Counted from the first letter of the stretch, positions 13,486 through 22,454 are shown. The stretch is 64,000 nucleotides of DNA from Streptacidiphilus jeojiense (GCF_000719095.1 NZ_JOEH01000033.1:32664-96663); one strand, 5' to 3'. Program-made: numbers and translations. Notes: a model not told the origin generated them from the sequence alone.

Positions 13486-14946
13486 TCAGACGGCCTGCGG
13501 GCGGGTGAATTCGGGAAGCTCGGTGTCGATGCGGTCCCGCAGCCGGACCACGTCGCCGACGTCGCGGAACTCGCCGAGGGCGGCCTCCGCGGTCTTGCGG
13601 ATCCGGGTGTTGACCCGCTCGGAGCGGATCCGGGTCGCGATGTCCACGGCCTGCTGCGCCGAGGAGGCGGCGGCCTCCGGCTCCTTCTGCAGCAGATGGA
13701 CACTGGCCATACCGATCAGGTTCAGCGCGTAGGAGCGCTGGTGCTTCTCGTCGTGCGAGAAGAGTTCGACGGCGCGCTCCATCACCGGTTGTGCCTGCAG
13801 CGCGTACACCTCGCTGCGGCCGGCGTGGTAGCTGAGGTCGCGGTAGGAGTGCGCGTTCTCGGCGTTGAGCTCGGCCTCGGAGAAGAAGCCGAGCCAGTCG
13901 GGCTCCTCGGCCGAGGTGGTGGCGATGTCGCCGAAGGAGTCCTCGGCCAGCCGGGCCGCGCGGTAGCACTTGTTGACCTCGCCCAGGTTGGCGTAGGCGC
14001 GGGCCTCCATGGCGTGCAGCAGGGCCTGCTGCCGTGGTCCCGCGGACTCGCGGCTGCCGTACTGGGCGAGGTGGATCAGCTCCAGCGCGTCGCTGCTGCG
14101 GTTGAGGTGGATCATCTGCCGGCACATGTCGGAGAGGATCAGCGCGCCGAAGGGCCGGTCGCCGGCCTCCTTGGCGGCGTGCAGCGCCAGTACGTAGTAC
14201 TTCTGCGCGCTGGGGTGCATGCCGATGTCGTAGGACATCCAGCCGGCCAGGTGGGCCAGTTGCGAGGTGGTCTGGAAGAGCCGGCGGGTGGTGTCCGCGG
14301 GGTAGGTCTCCTGCAGCAGGTCGCAGACCTCGTGCAGCTGCCCGACCACGGCCTTGCGGCGCAGCCCGCCGCCGTTCTGGGCGTCCCACTCGCGGAACAT
14401 CCGCACGGTGGACTCCAGCAGGGCGAGTTCGGGGCCGGAGATCCTGCCGGTGGGCGCGCGGCCCTCGCGGGCGGCGGTGAGGGCGGTGGTGGGCATGGAA
14501 CTGGGGGTGGGGGCGAGCCACCGCTGCATGGGCTCGATCAGGGCGGACCCAGCGGTGAGTGCGAGCGAGGTGCCGAGGAAGCCCCGGCGGTTGAGCATCA
14601 GGTCGCTGCGGGAGTAGTCGGAGATCAGCTGGACGGTCTGGCTGCCGTTCCAGGGGAGGTCCACCCCGGAGCCGGGGGCGAGGTTGGGCACCGCCTTCAG
14701 GCCCAGGTCCTCGATGGCGACCAAGGAGCCGAAGCGCTCGGAGAAGAGGTCGGAGAGGATCTTCGGGATGGGTTCGCGCGGACTCTCGCCGTCCAGCCAG
14801 CGCCGCACCCGCGAGGTGTCGGTGCTGATGTGGCTGGCGCCGATCTGCCGGGCCCGCCGGTTGACCTGCCGGGCGAGTTCGCCCTTGGACCAACCGCTTC
14901 TCACGAACCACGTCGTCAACTGCTCGTTGGGTTGCTTCTCGCCCAC
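13486..14946 (-). CDS. nsdA: NsdA, negative regulator of differentiation
   Basis: NsdA represses aerial development and antibiotic production in Streptomyces coelicolor. The 486-residue protein starts MGEKQPNEQLTTWFVRSGWS. It has an N-terminal helix-turn-helix-like region (about 20-55, GELARQVNRRA and SRVRRWLDGESP) followed by helical TPR-like repeats, for example ALLHAMEARAYANLGEV. An internal RRGFLGTSLALTAGSALIEP segment (120-139) looks like a Tat signal but sits in mid-protein. Its place beside amtB matches nsdA in S. coelicolor. It is a single gene with its own terminator. Confidence 0.88.
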   Translation of the reverse strand: MGEKQPNEQLTTWFVRSGWSKGELARQVNRRARQIGASHISTDTSRVRRWLDGESPREPIPKILSDLFSERFGSLVAIEDLGLKAVPNLAPGSGVDLPWNGSQTVQLISDYSRSDLMLNRRGFLGTSLALTAGSALIEPMQRWLAPTPSSMPTTALTAAREGRAPTGRISGPELALLESTVRMFREWDAQNGGGLRRKAVVGQLHEVCDLLQETYPADTTRRLFQTTSQLAHLAGWMSYDIGMHPSAQKYYVLALHAAKEAGDRPFGALILSDMCRQMIHLNRSSDALELIHLAQYGSRESAGPRQQALLHAMEARAYANLGEVNKCYRAARLAEDSFGDIATTSAEEPDWLGFFSEAELNAENAHSYRDLSYHAGRSEVYALQAQPVMERAVELFSHDEKHQRSYALNLIGMASVHLLQKEPEAAASSAQQAVDIATRIRSERVNTRIRKTAEAALGEFRDVGDVVRLRDRIDTELPEFTRPQAV

Positions 14947-15036
14947 CGGAACGCCCCCATCCCGGGCTCACCCGCTTGTGGTGCCCTTCACGGCCCGGCT
15001 GACCGGGACGCCCAAGGCCTGCTCCTGCCAGCCGGT

Positions 15037-15078
15037 CGAACTTCCGAACGATCCGTCCGAACTCCCGGACGATCCGTC
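15037..15078. repeat. 21-bp tandem direct repeat upstream of nsdA
   Basis: Two adjacent 21-base units (15037-15057, 15058-15078) share CGAACT and ACGATCCGTC and differ at two positions (TTCCGA versus CCCGG context). The unit length is two helical turns, which would put both copies on one DNA face. They lie about 90-130 bases upstream of the nsdA start, in the 471-base gap 14947-15417 between divergent nsdA and the prim-pol-like gene. They are possible operators; nothing else was recognised in the gap. Confidence 0.6.
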
Positions 15079-15417
15079 AGGGATCTTGCCCCGTAAGCGG
15101 ATTGCCATTGGCATAACCGCTCGGACGGCGAGTCGACCGCCTGCGGAGCGAACGTAGCGCGGTTTCCGCCATCCGGGGGAGTAAGCCCGGGGAAACGCCA
15201 CCCTTCGCCACCCCTGAGGGTGAACTTCGGCTCTCTCCCAGGCGCTTCACTGGATCTCGGAGCCCTTCCGCTCCCGGACACGACCATCCCCCATTCCCGG
15301 GGCACCGGCAATCGAATCCACGATTCCCGCCCCCGGGAGCGGGCGCACGACCGACAACTGCACGCCCCGCCGCGCCCCGCGGCGTAACCATCGGGACCTG
15401 ATTCTGGTTGGTGGTGA

Positions 15418-16056
15418 GTGGACTTGGACAGCCTGTTCGGAAACCCGATCTTCAACGGACGGTCGCTCGGCCCGCGCGGGCGGTCCCGCGCCACCCGGTG
15501 CCAGACCGCTGCCGAGTACACCCTGCGCTGGGGCTGGACCGTGGCCCTGACCGACGCCGGTTCCGGCCCCGGCCCCGGCGTCGATCCCGGATCCGGTTCC
15601 GTCGAACTCCCGCCCGGCAGCGGCCCCACCGAACTGCGCGACGCCTGGCTGCGGCGGCCGGGCGCGGAGCTGCGGCTGCGCACCGGCCTGCGGTTCGACG
15701 CGCTGGACGTCCCCGAGACGGCCGGCTACCAGGCGCTGGTCCGGCTGGAGCGGATGGGCGTCAGGCCGGGACCGGTGCTGCTGACCCCGAACGCCCGGGC
15801 GCTGTTCCTGGTCGCGCCGCAGACCGCCGAGGCACTGCCCGACCTGCTGTACCGCACCGGCTGGGACGACGCCCAACTCGACCTGGTCTGCCACGGCTCC
15901 GGCGGGTCGGTACCGGCGCCGCCCACCCCGCAGACCCGCTGGCTGCGCCGTCCCTCGCTGGACACGGCGGCCCGGCCGCCGGAGGGCCGGCTGCTGCTGG
16001 GCACCCTGGCCTACGCCTGCCACCGGGGCGTGGCGGAGCTGGTCGGACGGCACTGA
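15418..16056 (+). CDS. Small prim-pol-like protein (DNA primase/polymerase N-terminal type)
   Basis: A 212-residue protein from a GTG. AAEYTLRWGWTVALTDAG near residue 30 and the TGLRFDALDVP segment (about 81-91) resemble the N-terminal half of bifunctional primase/polymerase proteins, where an acidic pair binds metal. No helicase or other partner domain follows, and the length is that of a solo domain. Similar small genes are usual beside nsdA in streptomycetes. Catalytic competence is doubtful and the role is unknown. Confidence 0.55.
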   Translation: MDLDSLFGNPIFNGRSLGPRGRSRATRCQTAAEYTLRWGWTVALTDAGSGPGPGVDPGSGSVELPPGSGPTELRDAWLRRPGAELRLRTGLRFDALDVPETAGYQALVRLERMGVRPGPVLLTPNARALFLVAPQTAEALPDLLYRTGWDDAQLDLVCHGSGGSVPAPPTPQTRWLRRPSLDTAARPPEGRLLLGTLAYACHRGVAELVGRH

Positions 16057-16099
16057 CGGTCGGGCAGCACCGACGGTCGGGCAGCACCGACGGTCGGGC
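16051..16099. repeat. 17-bp tandem repeat across a stop codon
   Basis: There are two full units and one 15-base partial unit of CACCGACGGTCGGGCAG at 16051-16067, 16068-16084 and 16085-16099. In the first unit CACC reads CACT, which creates the TGA stop of the prim-pol-like gene. There are too few units and no spacers, so this is not a CRISPR array. Confidence 0.8.
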
Positions 16100-16107
16100 C
16101 GGAACGA

Positions 16108-16142
16108 CTGTGGCCGCCGCCCCCGTAGGGCGACGGCCACAG
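16108..16142. terminator. Bidirectional hairpin between prim-pol-like gene and ftsY
   Basis: A stem of about 14 bp with one mismatch (ctgtggccg/cggccacag outside, cgccc/gggcg inside) and a 5-base loop lies between two convergent stop codons. It fits a terminator for both genes. Confidence 0.75.
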
Positions 16143-16168
16143 CACCGGTTCCTCGACCTGCCCGGACG

Positions 16169-17362
16169 TCAGCCGATGAGCGCGTCCACGAAGCCGGCCG
16201 GGTCGAACGGCGCCAGGTCATCCGCGCCCTCACCCAGGCCGATCAGCTTCACCGGGACGCCCAGCTGCCGCTGGACCGCGACCACGATGCCGCCCTTGGC
16301 GGTCCCGTCCAGCTTGGTCAGCACGATGCCGGTGATGTCCACCACCTCGGCGAAGACCTTCGCCTGCACCAGCCCGTTCTGGCCGGTGGTGGCGTCCAGC
16401 ACCAGCAGCACCTCGTCCACCGGGCCGTGCTTCTCGACCACCCGCTTGACCTTGCCGAGCTCGTCCATCAGGCCGGTCTTGGTGTGCAGCCGTCCGGCGG
16501 TGTCCACCAGCACGGTGTCGGCGCCCTCGGCGATGCCCTGCTTGACGGCGTCGAACGCCACCGACGCCGGGTCGCCGCCCTCGGGGCCACGCACGGTACG
16601 GGCGCCGACGCGCTCGCCCCAGGTCTGCAGCTGGTCGGCGGCGGCGGCCCGGAAGGTGTCGGCGGCGCCGAGCAGCACGGTGCGGCCGTCCGCGACCAGC
16701 ACCCGGGCCAGCTTGCCGCTGGTGGTGGTCTTGCCCACCCCGTTGACCCCGACCACCAGCACCACGGCGGGACGCGGGGCGTCCCCCTCGGTGTGCCGGG
16801 CGGTGTGCAGGGTGCGGTCCAGGGTCGGGTCGACCAGGGTGGTCAGCTCCTCGCGGAGCAGGGCGCGCAACTCGTCCGGGGTGCGGGTGCCGAGCACCTT
16901 CACCCGCGAGCGCAGCCGCTCCACCAGCTCCTGGGTGGGGGCGACGCCCACGTCGGCGGTGAGCAGCACCTCCTCGATCTCCTCCCAGGTGTCCTCGTCG
17001 AGGTGGTCCCGGGAGAGCAGTGCCAGCAGGCCCTTGCCCATGGAGTTCTGCGAGCGGGAGAGCCGCGAGCGCAGCCGGACCAGCCGTCCGGCCGTGGGCT
17101 CCGGCACGTCCAGTTCGCGGACGGCGGGTGCCTCGGGGGCGGCGGCCTCAGCGGGGGCGGCCTCCGGTAGCGGGACCTCCTCGACGGTCCTGGTCGGCGC
17201 CTCGCGCGGGGCCGCAGCGTCCTCGCCGACCTGCGGCTCACCGATCCGGGTCGGGGTTGACGGCGGCGGCAGCTGCCGGCGCCGCCTGCCGTTGACGACG
17301 AGACCGCTGGCGGCTCCGAGGAGTACCACGGCGATGACTACAGCGATGATGATGTATTCCAT
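16169..17362 (-). CDS. ftsY: Signal recognition particle receptor FtsY
   Basis: FtsY is the membrane-associated SRP receptor GTPase. The 397 residues begin MEYIIIAVVIAVVLLGAASG, one N-terminal membrane segment, which actinobacterial FtsY has and E. coli FtsY lacks. An acidic Pro/Ala linker follows, then the NG domain with G1 GVNGVGKTTTSGK at about 204, DTFRAAAADQL, DTAGRLH at about 287 and the closing GEGADDLAPFDP. The start ATG lies 82 bases from the divergent ABC exporter gene. Confidence 0.96.
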   Translation of the reverse strand: MEYIIIAVVIAVVLLGAASGLVVNGRRRRQLPPPSTPTRIGEPQVGEDAAAPREAPTRTVEEVPLPEAAPAEAAAPEAPAVRELDVPEPTAGRLVRLRSRLSRSQNSMGKGLLALLSRDHLDEDTWEEIEEVLLTADVGVAPTQELVERLRSRVKVLGTRTPDELRALLREELTTLVDPTLDRTLHTARHTEGDAPRPAVVLVVGVNGVGKTTTSGKLARVLVADGRTVLLGAADTFRAAAADQLQTWGERVGARTVRGPEGGDPASVAFDAVKQGIAEGADTVLVDTAGRLHTKTGLMDELGKVKRVVEKHGPVDEVLLVLDATTGQNGLVQAKVFAEVVDITGIVLTKLDGTAKGGIVVAVQRQLGVPVKLIGLGEGADDLAPFDPAGFVDALIG

Positions 17363-17444
17363 GACGCTCCCAGTATCGGGTACGGCTGTGCGAAGACGTG
17401 CGAAGACCGGGGGACAGCGCCCAACTAGGGACATTTGTCACTGA

Positions 17445-19310
17445 ATGTCACCGGCCGGAACCGGCATGCCCGCAACCGGCATCATCTCCGTCATGCCGAC
17501 CTCCTCCGTACACGGCGCTCTGCGCCACCGGCTCCTGCTGCTGCGCTCCGTCCGCGCGGCCGGGACACCGGTGGTGGCGTCCCTGGCCGCGGTCCGGCTG
17601 CTGACCGCGGTGGCACCCGCGCTGACCGCGGCCGTGCTGGGGATGCTGGTCGGCCGGGTCGACGGGGCGTCGGGCAGCGGCGTCTTCCGGGCCGCGCTGC
17701 TGCCGCTGGCGCTGTTCGGCGCCGTACTGCTGCTCGGCTACCTGGCCCAGTCGGCCACCGCCCCGCTGGAGTACCTGCTGCGCTGGCGGGTGGACGGCGC
17801 GCAGCGGACCAGGATCGCCCGGCTGGCGCTGGCCGGTCCCACCGTCGGCGCGCTGGAGAGCCCCGAGGTGCAGACCCTGCTGCGCGGCGCCGTCGGCGAT
17901 CCCGACCACGGCCCCGACCGCACCGTCGGCACGGGCGCGCTCGCCCTGGTGCAGCAGCTGGCGCAGCTGACCGGAGCCGCTGCCGCCTGTGCCGTGCTGG
18001 CCCGCTACGCCTGGTGGACCGTGCCGCTGCTGCTGATGACCGCGGCCGGCTGCGGCGCGCGGCACTACCTGACCGGCCGCACGGCCAACGGCACCTGGCG
18101 CTTCGCCGACCGGGAGGAACTGCACGCGGACATGTGGCGCCGGGCCGTGGTGTCGCCGAGCGAGGGCAAGGACATCCGGGTCTTCGGCCTCGCCGACTGG
18201 CTGGTGCGACGGCTGCGGCACCACATCGATGTCGCCAACGCGCCGCTGTGGTCCTGCACCGACCGGATGCTGCGCGGCGAGTGGATCACCCTGCTGCTGG
18301 TCTGCGCCGGCCTGGGCCCCGCCTACGTCGCGGTCACCCTGGACGCGGTGCACGGCCGCACCTCGGTGGCGGTGCAGACCGCGGTGCTGGCCGCCGGCTA
18401 CGCGCTCTACCAGGCCCTGGGCAGCGGTTCGCAGCTGCTGCGGATCTCCGGCGCGCTGAACGCGGTCCGCTGCTTCGAGGAGGTGCGGGACCTGCTGGCG
18501 TCCGTACCGCAGACCGGCCCGGACCTCCCGCGCACCGCGGAGCCCCCGCTGGTCCGCTTCGAGCGGGTCGGCTTCCACTACCCGGGCAGCGAACGCACCG
18601 TGCTGGACGGACTCGACCTGGAGATCCGTCCCGGCGAACTGCTGGCCGTGGTGGGCCTCAACGGGGCCGGCAAGTCCACCCTGATCAAACTGCTCGCCGG
18701 TCTGTACCGGCCGTCCTCGGGGCGGATCACCGCGGACGGCGTGCCGCTGACCGCCTCCGGCAGCGCCGCCTGGCGCGAGCGGCTGACCGTGGTGTTCCAG
18801 GACTTCGTCCGCTACCAGCTGTCCGCCGCCGAGAATGTGACGCTGCGTCCGGTCGACCGCGCGGCGCTGGGGGCGGCGGCCGACGACGCCGGGTTCACCC
18901 CGGTCCTGGAGCGGCTGCCTGCCGGCTGGGACACCCCGCTGGCCCGGGCCAGGAGCGGCGGGGTGGACCTCTCCGGCGGCCAGTGGCAGCAGCTGGTGCT
19001 CACCCGCGCCCTCTACGCGGTACGGACCGGCGCCCAGCTGCTGGTGCTGGACGAGCCGACGGCCCATCTGGACGTCCGTACCGAGTTCGAGGTGTTCCGG
19101 CGGCTGGCCGAGCACCGGGGCCGCACCAGTGTGGTGCTCATCTCGCACCGGCTGTCGACGGTGCGTCAGGCCGACCGGATCGTACTGCTGGACGGCGGCC
19201 GGATCATCGAGTCCGGCACCCATGACCAGCTGATGGCGCTGGGCGGCGGCTACGCCGGCCTGTTCACCGTCCAGGCGGAGCGGTTCGCCGCGGCGGGGGC
19301 GGCCGAATGA
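17445..19310 (+). CDS. ABC exporter half-transporter 1 (membrane plus ATPase)
   Basis: A 621-residue half-transporter. It has an N-terminal block of about six hydrophobic helices to residue ~330, then an ATPase with Walker A GLNGAGKST, Q-loop VVFQDF, signature LSGGQWQQL, Walker B LLVLDEPTAHLD and H-loop ISHRLSTV. Alternative ATGs at 17466 and 17493 would shorten the N-terminus; MPTSSVHGALRH is a plausible true start. Its stop overlaps the next gene by ATGA. No peptidase domain is present. The cargo is unknown; lipid, peptide or drug export are all possible. It is divergent from ftsY. Confidence 0.88.
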   Translation: MSPAGTGMPATGIISVMPTSSVHGALRHRLLLLRSVRAAGTPVVASLAAVRLLTAVAPALTAAVLGMLVGRVDGASGSGVFRAALLPLALFGAVLLLGYLAQSATAPLEYLLRWRVDGAQRTRIARLALAGPTVGALESPEVQTLLRGAVGDPDHGPDRTVGTGALALVQQLAQLTGAAAACAVLARYAWWTVPLLLMTAAGCGARHYLTGRTANGTWRFADREELHADMWRRAVVSPSEGKDIRVFGLADWLVRRLRHHIDVANAPLWSCTDRMLRGEWITLLLVCAGLGPAYVAVTLDAVHGRTSVAVQTAVLAAGYALYQALGSGSQLLRISGALNAVRCFEEVRDLLASVPQTGPDLPRTAEPPLVRFERVGFHYPGSERTVLDGLDLEIRPGELLAVVGLNGAGKSTLIKLLAGLYRPSSGRITADGVPLTASGSAAWRERLTVVFQDFVRYQLSAAENVTLRPVDRAALGAAADDAGFTPVLERLPAGWDTPLARARSGGVDLSGGQWQQLVLTRALYAVRTGAQLLVLDEPTAHLDVRTEFEVFRRLAEHRGRTSVVLISHRLSTVRQADRIVLLDGGRIIESGTHDQLMALGGGYAGLFTVQAERFAAAGAAE

Positions 19311-21151
19311 ACCGGATCAGCAGGTACCCGGCGCTGTGGTGGGAGTTCATGGCGCTGTCCTGGCGCCGGATGCCGGGGCTGACCCTCGCCTCGCTGGCGT
19401 CCGTGGCCGGATCCGTGCTGGTGGTGGCCGCGACCGGGCTGACCCTGCGGGCCGCCGTGGACGCCACCGTGCGCGGCGCTGCGGGCACGGCCGTGGCGGC
19501 GGCGGCCGGTGCGGCGCTGGCGTACGCGCTCAGCTATGTGCTGGCCGGCACCACCCTCCAGCTGACCAGCACCACGGCCGACCGGCTCGGGCGGCTCGTG
19601 CTCAAACCGGAGGTGCACCGGGAGATCGCCGCGCTGGAGGGGCTGGAGCACCTGGAGCGCAGCGACTTCCTGGACCGGCTGTCCCTGGTCGTCACCGGGA
19701 CCTCCCGGCTGGCCCAGTCGCCCTGGAACGCGCTGATGACCCTGGCCGGGGTGCTCCGGCTGGGCACCACCCTGCTGCTGCTCGGCACGGTCAGCCCCTG
19801 GCTGCTCCTGCTGCTGCCACTGGCCGCCGGGCTGACCTGGGCCGACCACCGGGGCCAGCGGCTGGTCCGGGCCACCGACGCCGCCTCCGCCGAGGGGTAC
19901 CGGCTGCAGCAGCACCTGCTGGAGCTGGCGGTGCAGCCGGCCGGGGCGAAGGAGGTGCTGACCGCCGGGTCCGCCGCCGAGCTGATCGACCGCCAGGCGC
20001 AGGAGTGGGACCGGGCGATCGCGCTGCGGGCCGGTGCCCGGGCCCGGGCCGCACTGTGGAAGGCCGGCGGCTGGTCGCTGTTCTCGGCCGGCTTCGTCGC
20101 GGCGCTGGCACTGGTGGCCTGGCTGACCGCGCACGGCCGCGGCTCGATCGGCGACCTGGTGCTCACCGTCACGGTGGCGGGGACCGTCAAGGACAGCCTG
20201 CAGACCCTGGTCGGCGCCACCGCCGAGACCGCGGGATCCTCGCAGGTGATCGAGCCCTACCTGTGGCTGCGCGACTACGCGGCCGGGGTACGGGCCCGGG
20301 CGTCCGGCAGCCTGCCCGCCCCTTCCGAGCTCCGGGACGGGATCACTCTCACCGACGTCGTCCACACCTACCCCGGCACCGACCGCCCGGCCCTGGACGG
20401 GTTGAGCGTCCGGCTGCCGGCCGGCTCGGTGGTGGCCGTGGTCGGCGAGTACGGGTCCGGCAAGAGCACCCTGGTCAAGCTGCTGGCGAAGTTCTACCGC
20501 GCCGACAGCGGCTCCATCCTGGTGGACGGCACCGAGCTCACCGATCTGGACACCGAGGGCTGGCGGGCCCGCTCCAGCGCGGCCTTCCAGGACTTCGGGC
20601 GGTTCCGCACCACCTTCGCCGACACCGTCGGCCTGGGCGACACCGGTGCGCTGACGGACCGTGAGCGGATCGCCGAGGCGGTCGCGTCGGCCGACGCCGC
20701 CGGGATCGTCGCCGGCCTGCCCGACGGCCTGGACACCCAGCTCGGCGTGGAACTGGGCGGTGTGGAGCTGTCCGAGGGGCAGTGGCAGCGGGCCGCGCTG
20801 GCCCGCGCGTCGATGCGCCGCGATCCGCTGCTGTTCGTCCTGGACGAGCCCACCGCCTCCCTGGACGCCCCCAGCGAGCAGGCCATCTTCGAGCGCTACA
20901 TGGCCAGGGCCCGCGAGCTGGCCGCGCGGACCGGCGCCGTCACGGTGATCGTCTCGCACCGCTTCTCCACCGTGACCGGCGCCGATCTGATCCTGGTGCT
21001 GCACCAGGGCCGGCTGGTCGAGTCCGGGGACCACCACCAGCTGACCGCCCTCGGCGGCCGCTACGCGGAGCTCTACGGACTGCAGGCCACCGCCTACGCG
21101 CTCGACGGGCCCGCTACGGCTGCGCCCCCGCGCGGAAGGCCCCCGGGGTGA
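19307..21151 (+). CDS. ABC exporter half-transporter 2 (membrane plus ATPase)
   Basis: A 614-residue partner of the preceding gene, coupled by a 4-base overlap. It has N-terminal membrane helices, then Walker A GEYGSGKST, Q-loop AAFQDFGRFR, a signature altered to LSEGQWQRA (Glu for Gly), Walker B LFVLDEPTASLD and H-loop VSHRFSTV. One altered signature is typical of heterodimeric exporters with one weak ATP site. The C-terminus is Pro/Arg-rich. The last 38 bases overlap the convergent AraC-type gene. No precursor peptide or modification enzyme gene was seen nearby. Confidence 0.88.
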   Translation: MNRISRYPALWWEFMALSWRRMPGLTLASLASVAGSVLVVAATGLTLRAAVDATVRGAAGTAVAAAAGAALAYALSYVLAGTTLQLTSTTADRLGRLVLKPEVHREIAALEGLEHLERSDFLDRLSLVVTGTSRLAQSPWNALMTLAGVLRLGTTLLLLGTVSPWLLLLLPLAAGLTWADHRGQRLVRATDAASAEGYRLQQHLLELAVQPAGAKEVLTAGSAAELIDRQAQEWDRAIALRAGARARAALWKAGGWSLFSAGFVAALALVAWLTAHGRGSIGDLVLTVTVAGTVKDSLQTLVGATAETAGSSQVIEPYLWLRDYAAGVRARASGSLPAPSELRDGITLTDVVHTYPGTDRPALDGLSVRLPAGSVVAVVGEYGSGKSTLVKLLAKFYRADSGSILVDGTELTDLDTEGWRARSSAAFQDFGRFRTTFADTVGLGDTGALTDRERIAEAVASADAAGIVAGLPDGLDTQLGVELGGVELSEGQWQRAALARASMRRDPLLFVLDEPTASLDAPSEQAIFERYMARARELAARTGAVTVIVSHRFSTVTGADLILVLHQGRLVESGDHHQLTALGGRYAELYGLQATAYALDGPATAAPPRGRPPG

Positions 21152-21956
21152 TGCCGTAGCAGCGCAGGAACCAGCGGTTGAGGTGGCTCTGGTCGGTGAA
21201 CCCGGTCGCCGTGGCCACCTCGGCCAGGCCCTGGCCGCGCAGGATCAGCCGCCGGGCCTCGCGCAACCGCAGCTGCCGCTGGTAGTCGCTGGGCCCGAGC
21301 CCGTACGCGGCCTTGAAGCCCCGGTAGAGCGCGAAGCGGCTGCAGCCCGCCGCGGCCGCCAGTTCCTCGGGCGACACCGCGCGCGGGCCCGCATCGAGCA
21401 GCAGCGCCCGGGCCCGGGCCAGGGCTCCCCCGGCAGCGCCGACGCTGATCCGCTGCCCGGTGCCGCGGCCGACCAGCGCCAGCACGGCCTCGGTCAGCCG
21501 CTCGTCGCGCACCAGGGCGTCGGCCCCGCCGGTGAGGCCGTGGTGCAGCCTGCGGATGGCACGGGCGGCCCGGACGTCGTCCAGGACCGGTTCGGTGAAC
21601 AGCGGCAGCGGTCCGCTCCCCCGCCCCGCCGCGTCGGCCAGCACCTGGCCGACCAGCTCGGGGCCGATGTGGACGATCCGGTAGGTGAAGCCGAGCTCGT
21701 CGGCGGTGCGGCCGTCGTGCGGCTCGTCCGGGTTGAAGGTCATCACCAACCCGGTGGCGCTGGTGTGGGCTCCGCCGCGGCAGCTGAAGCTCTGCGCGCC
21801 CTCCTCGGTCACGCCGAAGGAGTACGCCTCGTGGCTGTGGCGGTGGTAGACGTGCTCCCGCAGGTGCGCGTGCATGGCCTCCAACGGCCGCTGTCCGTCC
21901 CGCCAGTAGCTCACCCAGTCGCCACGACCGATCACAAAGTCGCTCACGCCCGCCAT
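21114..21956 (-). CDS. AraC-family transcriptional regulator
   Basis: A 280-residue regulator. The N-terminal cupin-like sensor domain has HRHSHEAYSFGVTEEGAQSF. The C-terminal double helix-turn-helix has FALYRGFKAAYGLGPSDYQR and GLAEVATATGFTDQSHLNRW. The start ATG gives MAGVSDFVIG; an ATG four codons upstream and a GTG three codons downstream are alternatives. It is divergent from the cupin gene and convergent with the exporter, so it may control either. The ligand is unknown. Confidence 0.88.
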   Translation of the reverse strand: MAGVSDFVIGRGDWVSYWRDGQRPLEAMHAHLREHVYHRHSHEAYSFGVTEEGAQSFSCRGGAHTSATGLVMTFNPDEPHDGRTADELGFTYRIVHIGPELVGQVLADAAGRGSGPLPLFTEPVLDDVRAARAIRRLHHGLTGGADALVRDERLTEAVLALVGRGTGQRISVGAAGGALARARALLLDAGPRAVSPEELAAAAGCSRFALYRGFKAAYGLGPSDYQRQLRLREARRLILRGQGLAEVATATGFTDQSHLNRWFLRCYGITPGAFRAGAQP

Positions 21957-22085
21957 TCTGCCGCGCACCAGCGTCCAAGACAGCGGTACGACAGTGGGCG
22001 CAGGCTGGTCCAGGGCCTGCCGCTACACCCCTGATCCGCCGTCAACCACCGTCACCCACCGCCGACCACCGGGAGAAGAAGGCAC

Positions 22086-22454
22086 ATGATCGACCTCGAC
22101 GCCGCACTGGACGCCATCCCCGACCACTGGTCGCCGCACATCGCCGCGACCGTCAACGACTACGACGTGAAGATCGCCAAGCTGGAGGGCGCCTTCGTCT
22201 GGCACGCCCACCCGGAGACCGACGAGTTCTTCCTGGTCCTGGCCGGCAAGCTGACGCTCGAACTGGAGGGCAGGGACCCGGTGGTACTCGGCCCGCACCA
22301 GGCGTTCACGGTGCCGCGCGGCCTGCAGCACCGTCCGGTCGCCGACCCCGGGACCAGGGTCGTGCTGCTGGAGCCGCAGGGCACCACCAACGCCGGCGAC
22401 GCCGGCGAGGTGCCGGGCATCCCGACCACCACCGGTTTCATTCTGCCGGAGTGA
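22086..22454 (+). CDS. Small cupin-domain protein
   Basis: A 122-residue single-domain cupin. Motif 1 is VWHAHPETDEFFLVLAGKL, with metal-type His and Glu. Motif 2 is VPRGLQHRPVADPGTRV. It may be a small enzyme or a binding protein; the substrate is unknown. It is preceded by GGGAGAAGG, a good ribosome site. The divergent neighbour is the AraC regulator, a common pairing. Its last 17 bases overlap the convergent smc stop. Confidence 0.85.
   Translation: MIDLDAALDAIPDHWSPHIAATVNDYDVKIAKLEGAFVWHAHPETDEFFLVLAGKLTLELEGRDPVVLGPHQAFTVPRGLQHRPVADPGTRVVLLEPQGTTNAGDAGEVPGIPTTTGFILPE

Noticed and set aside
16051..16099. Possible CRISPR-like array
   Set aside because: Fewer than three 17-base units with no spacers; a simple tandem duplication.
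17363..22085. Lanthipeptide or lasso cluster around the ABC pair
   Set aside because: No precursor, cyclase, dehydratase or peptidase gene found in the intergenic gaps or neighbours.
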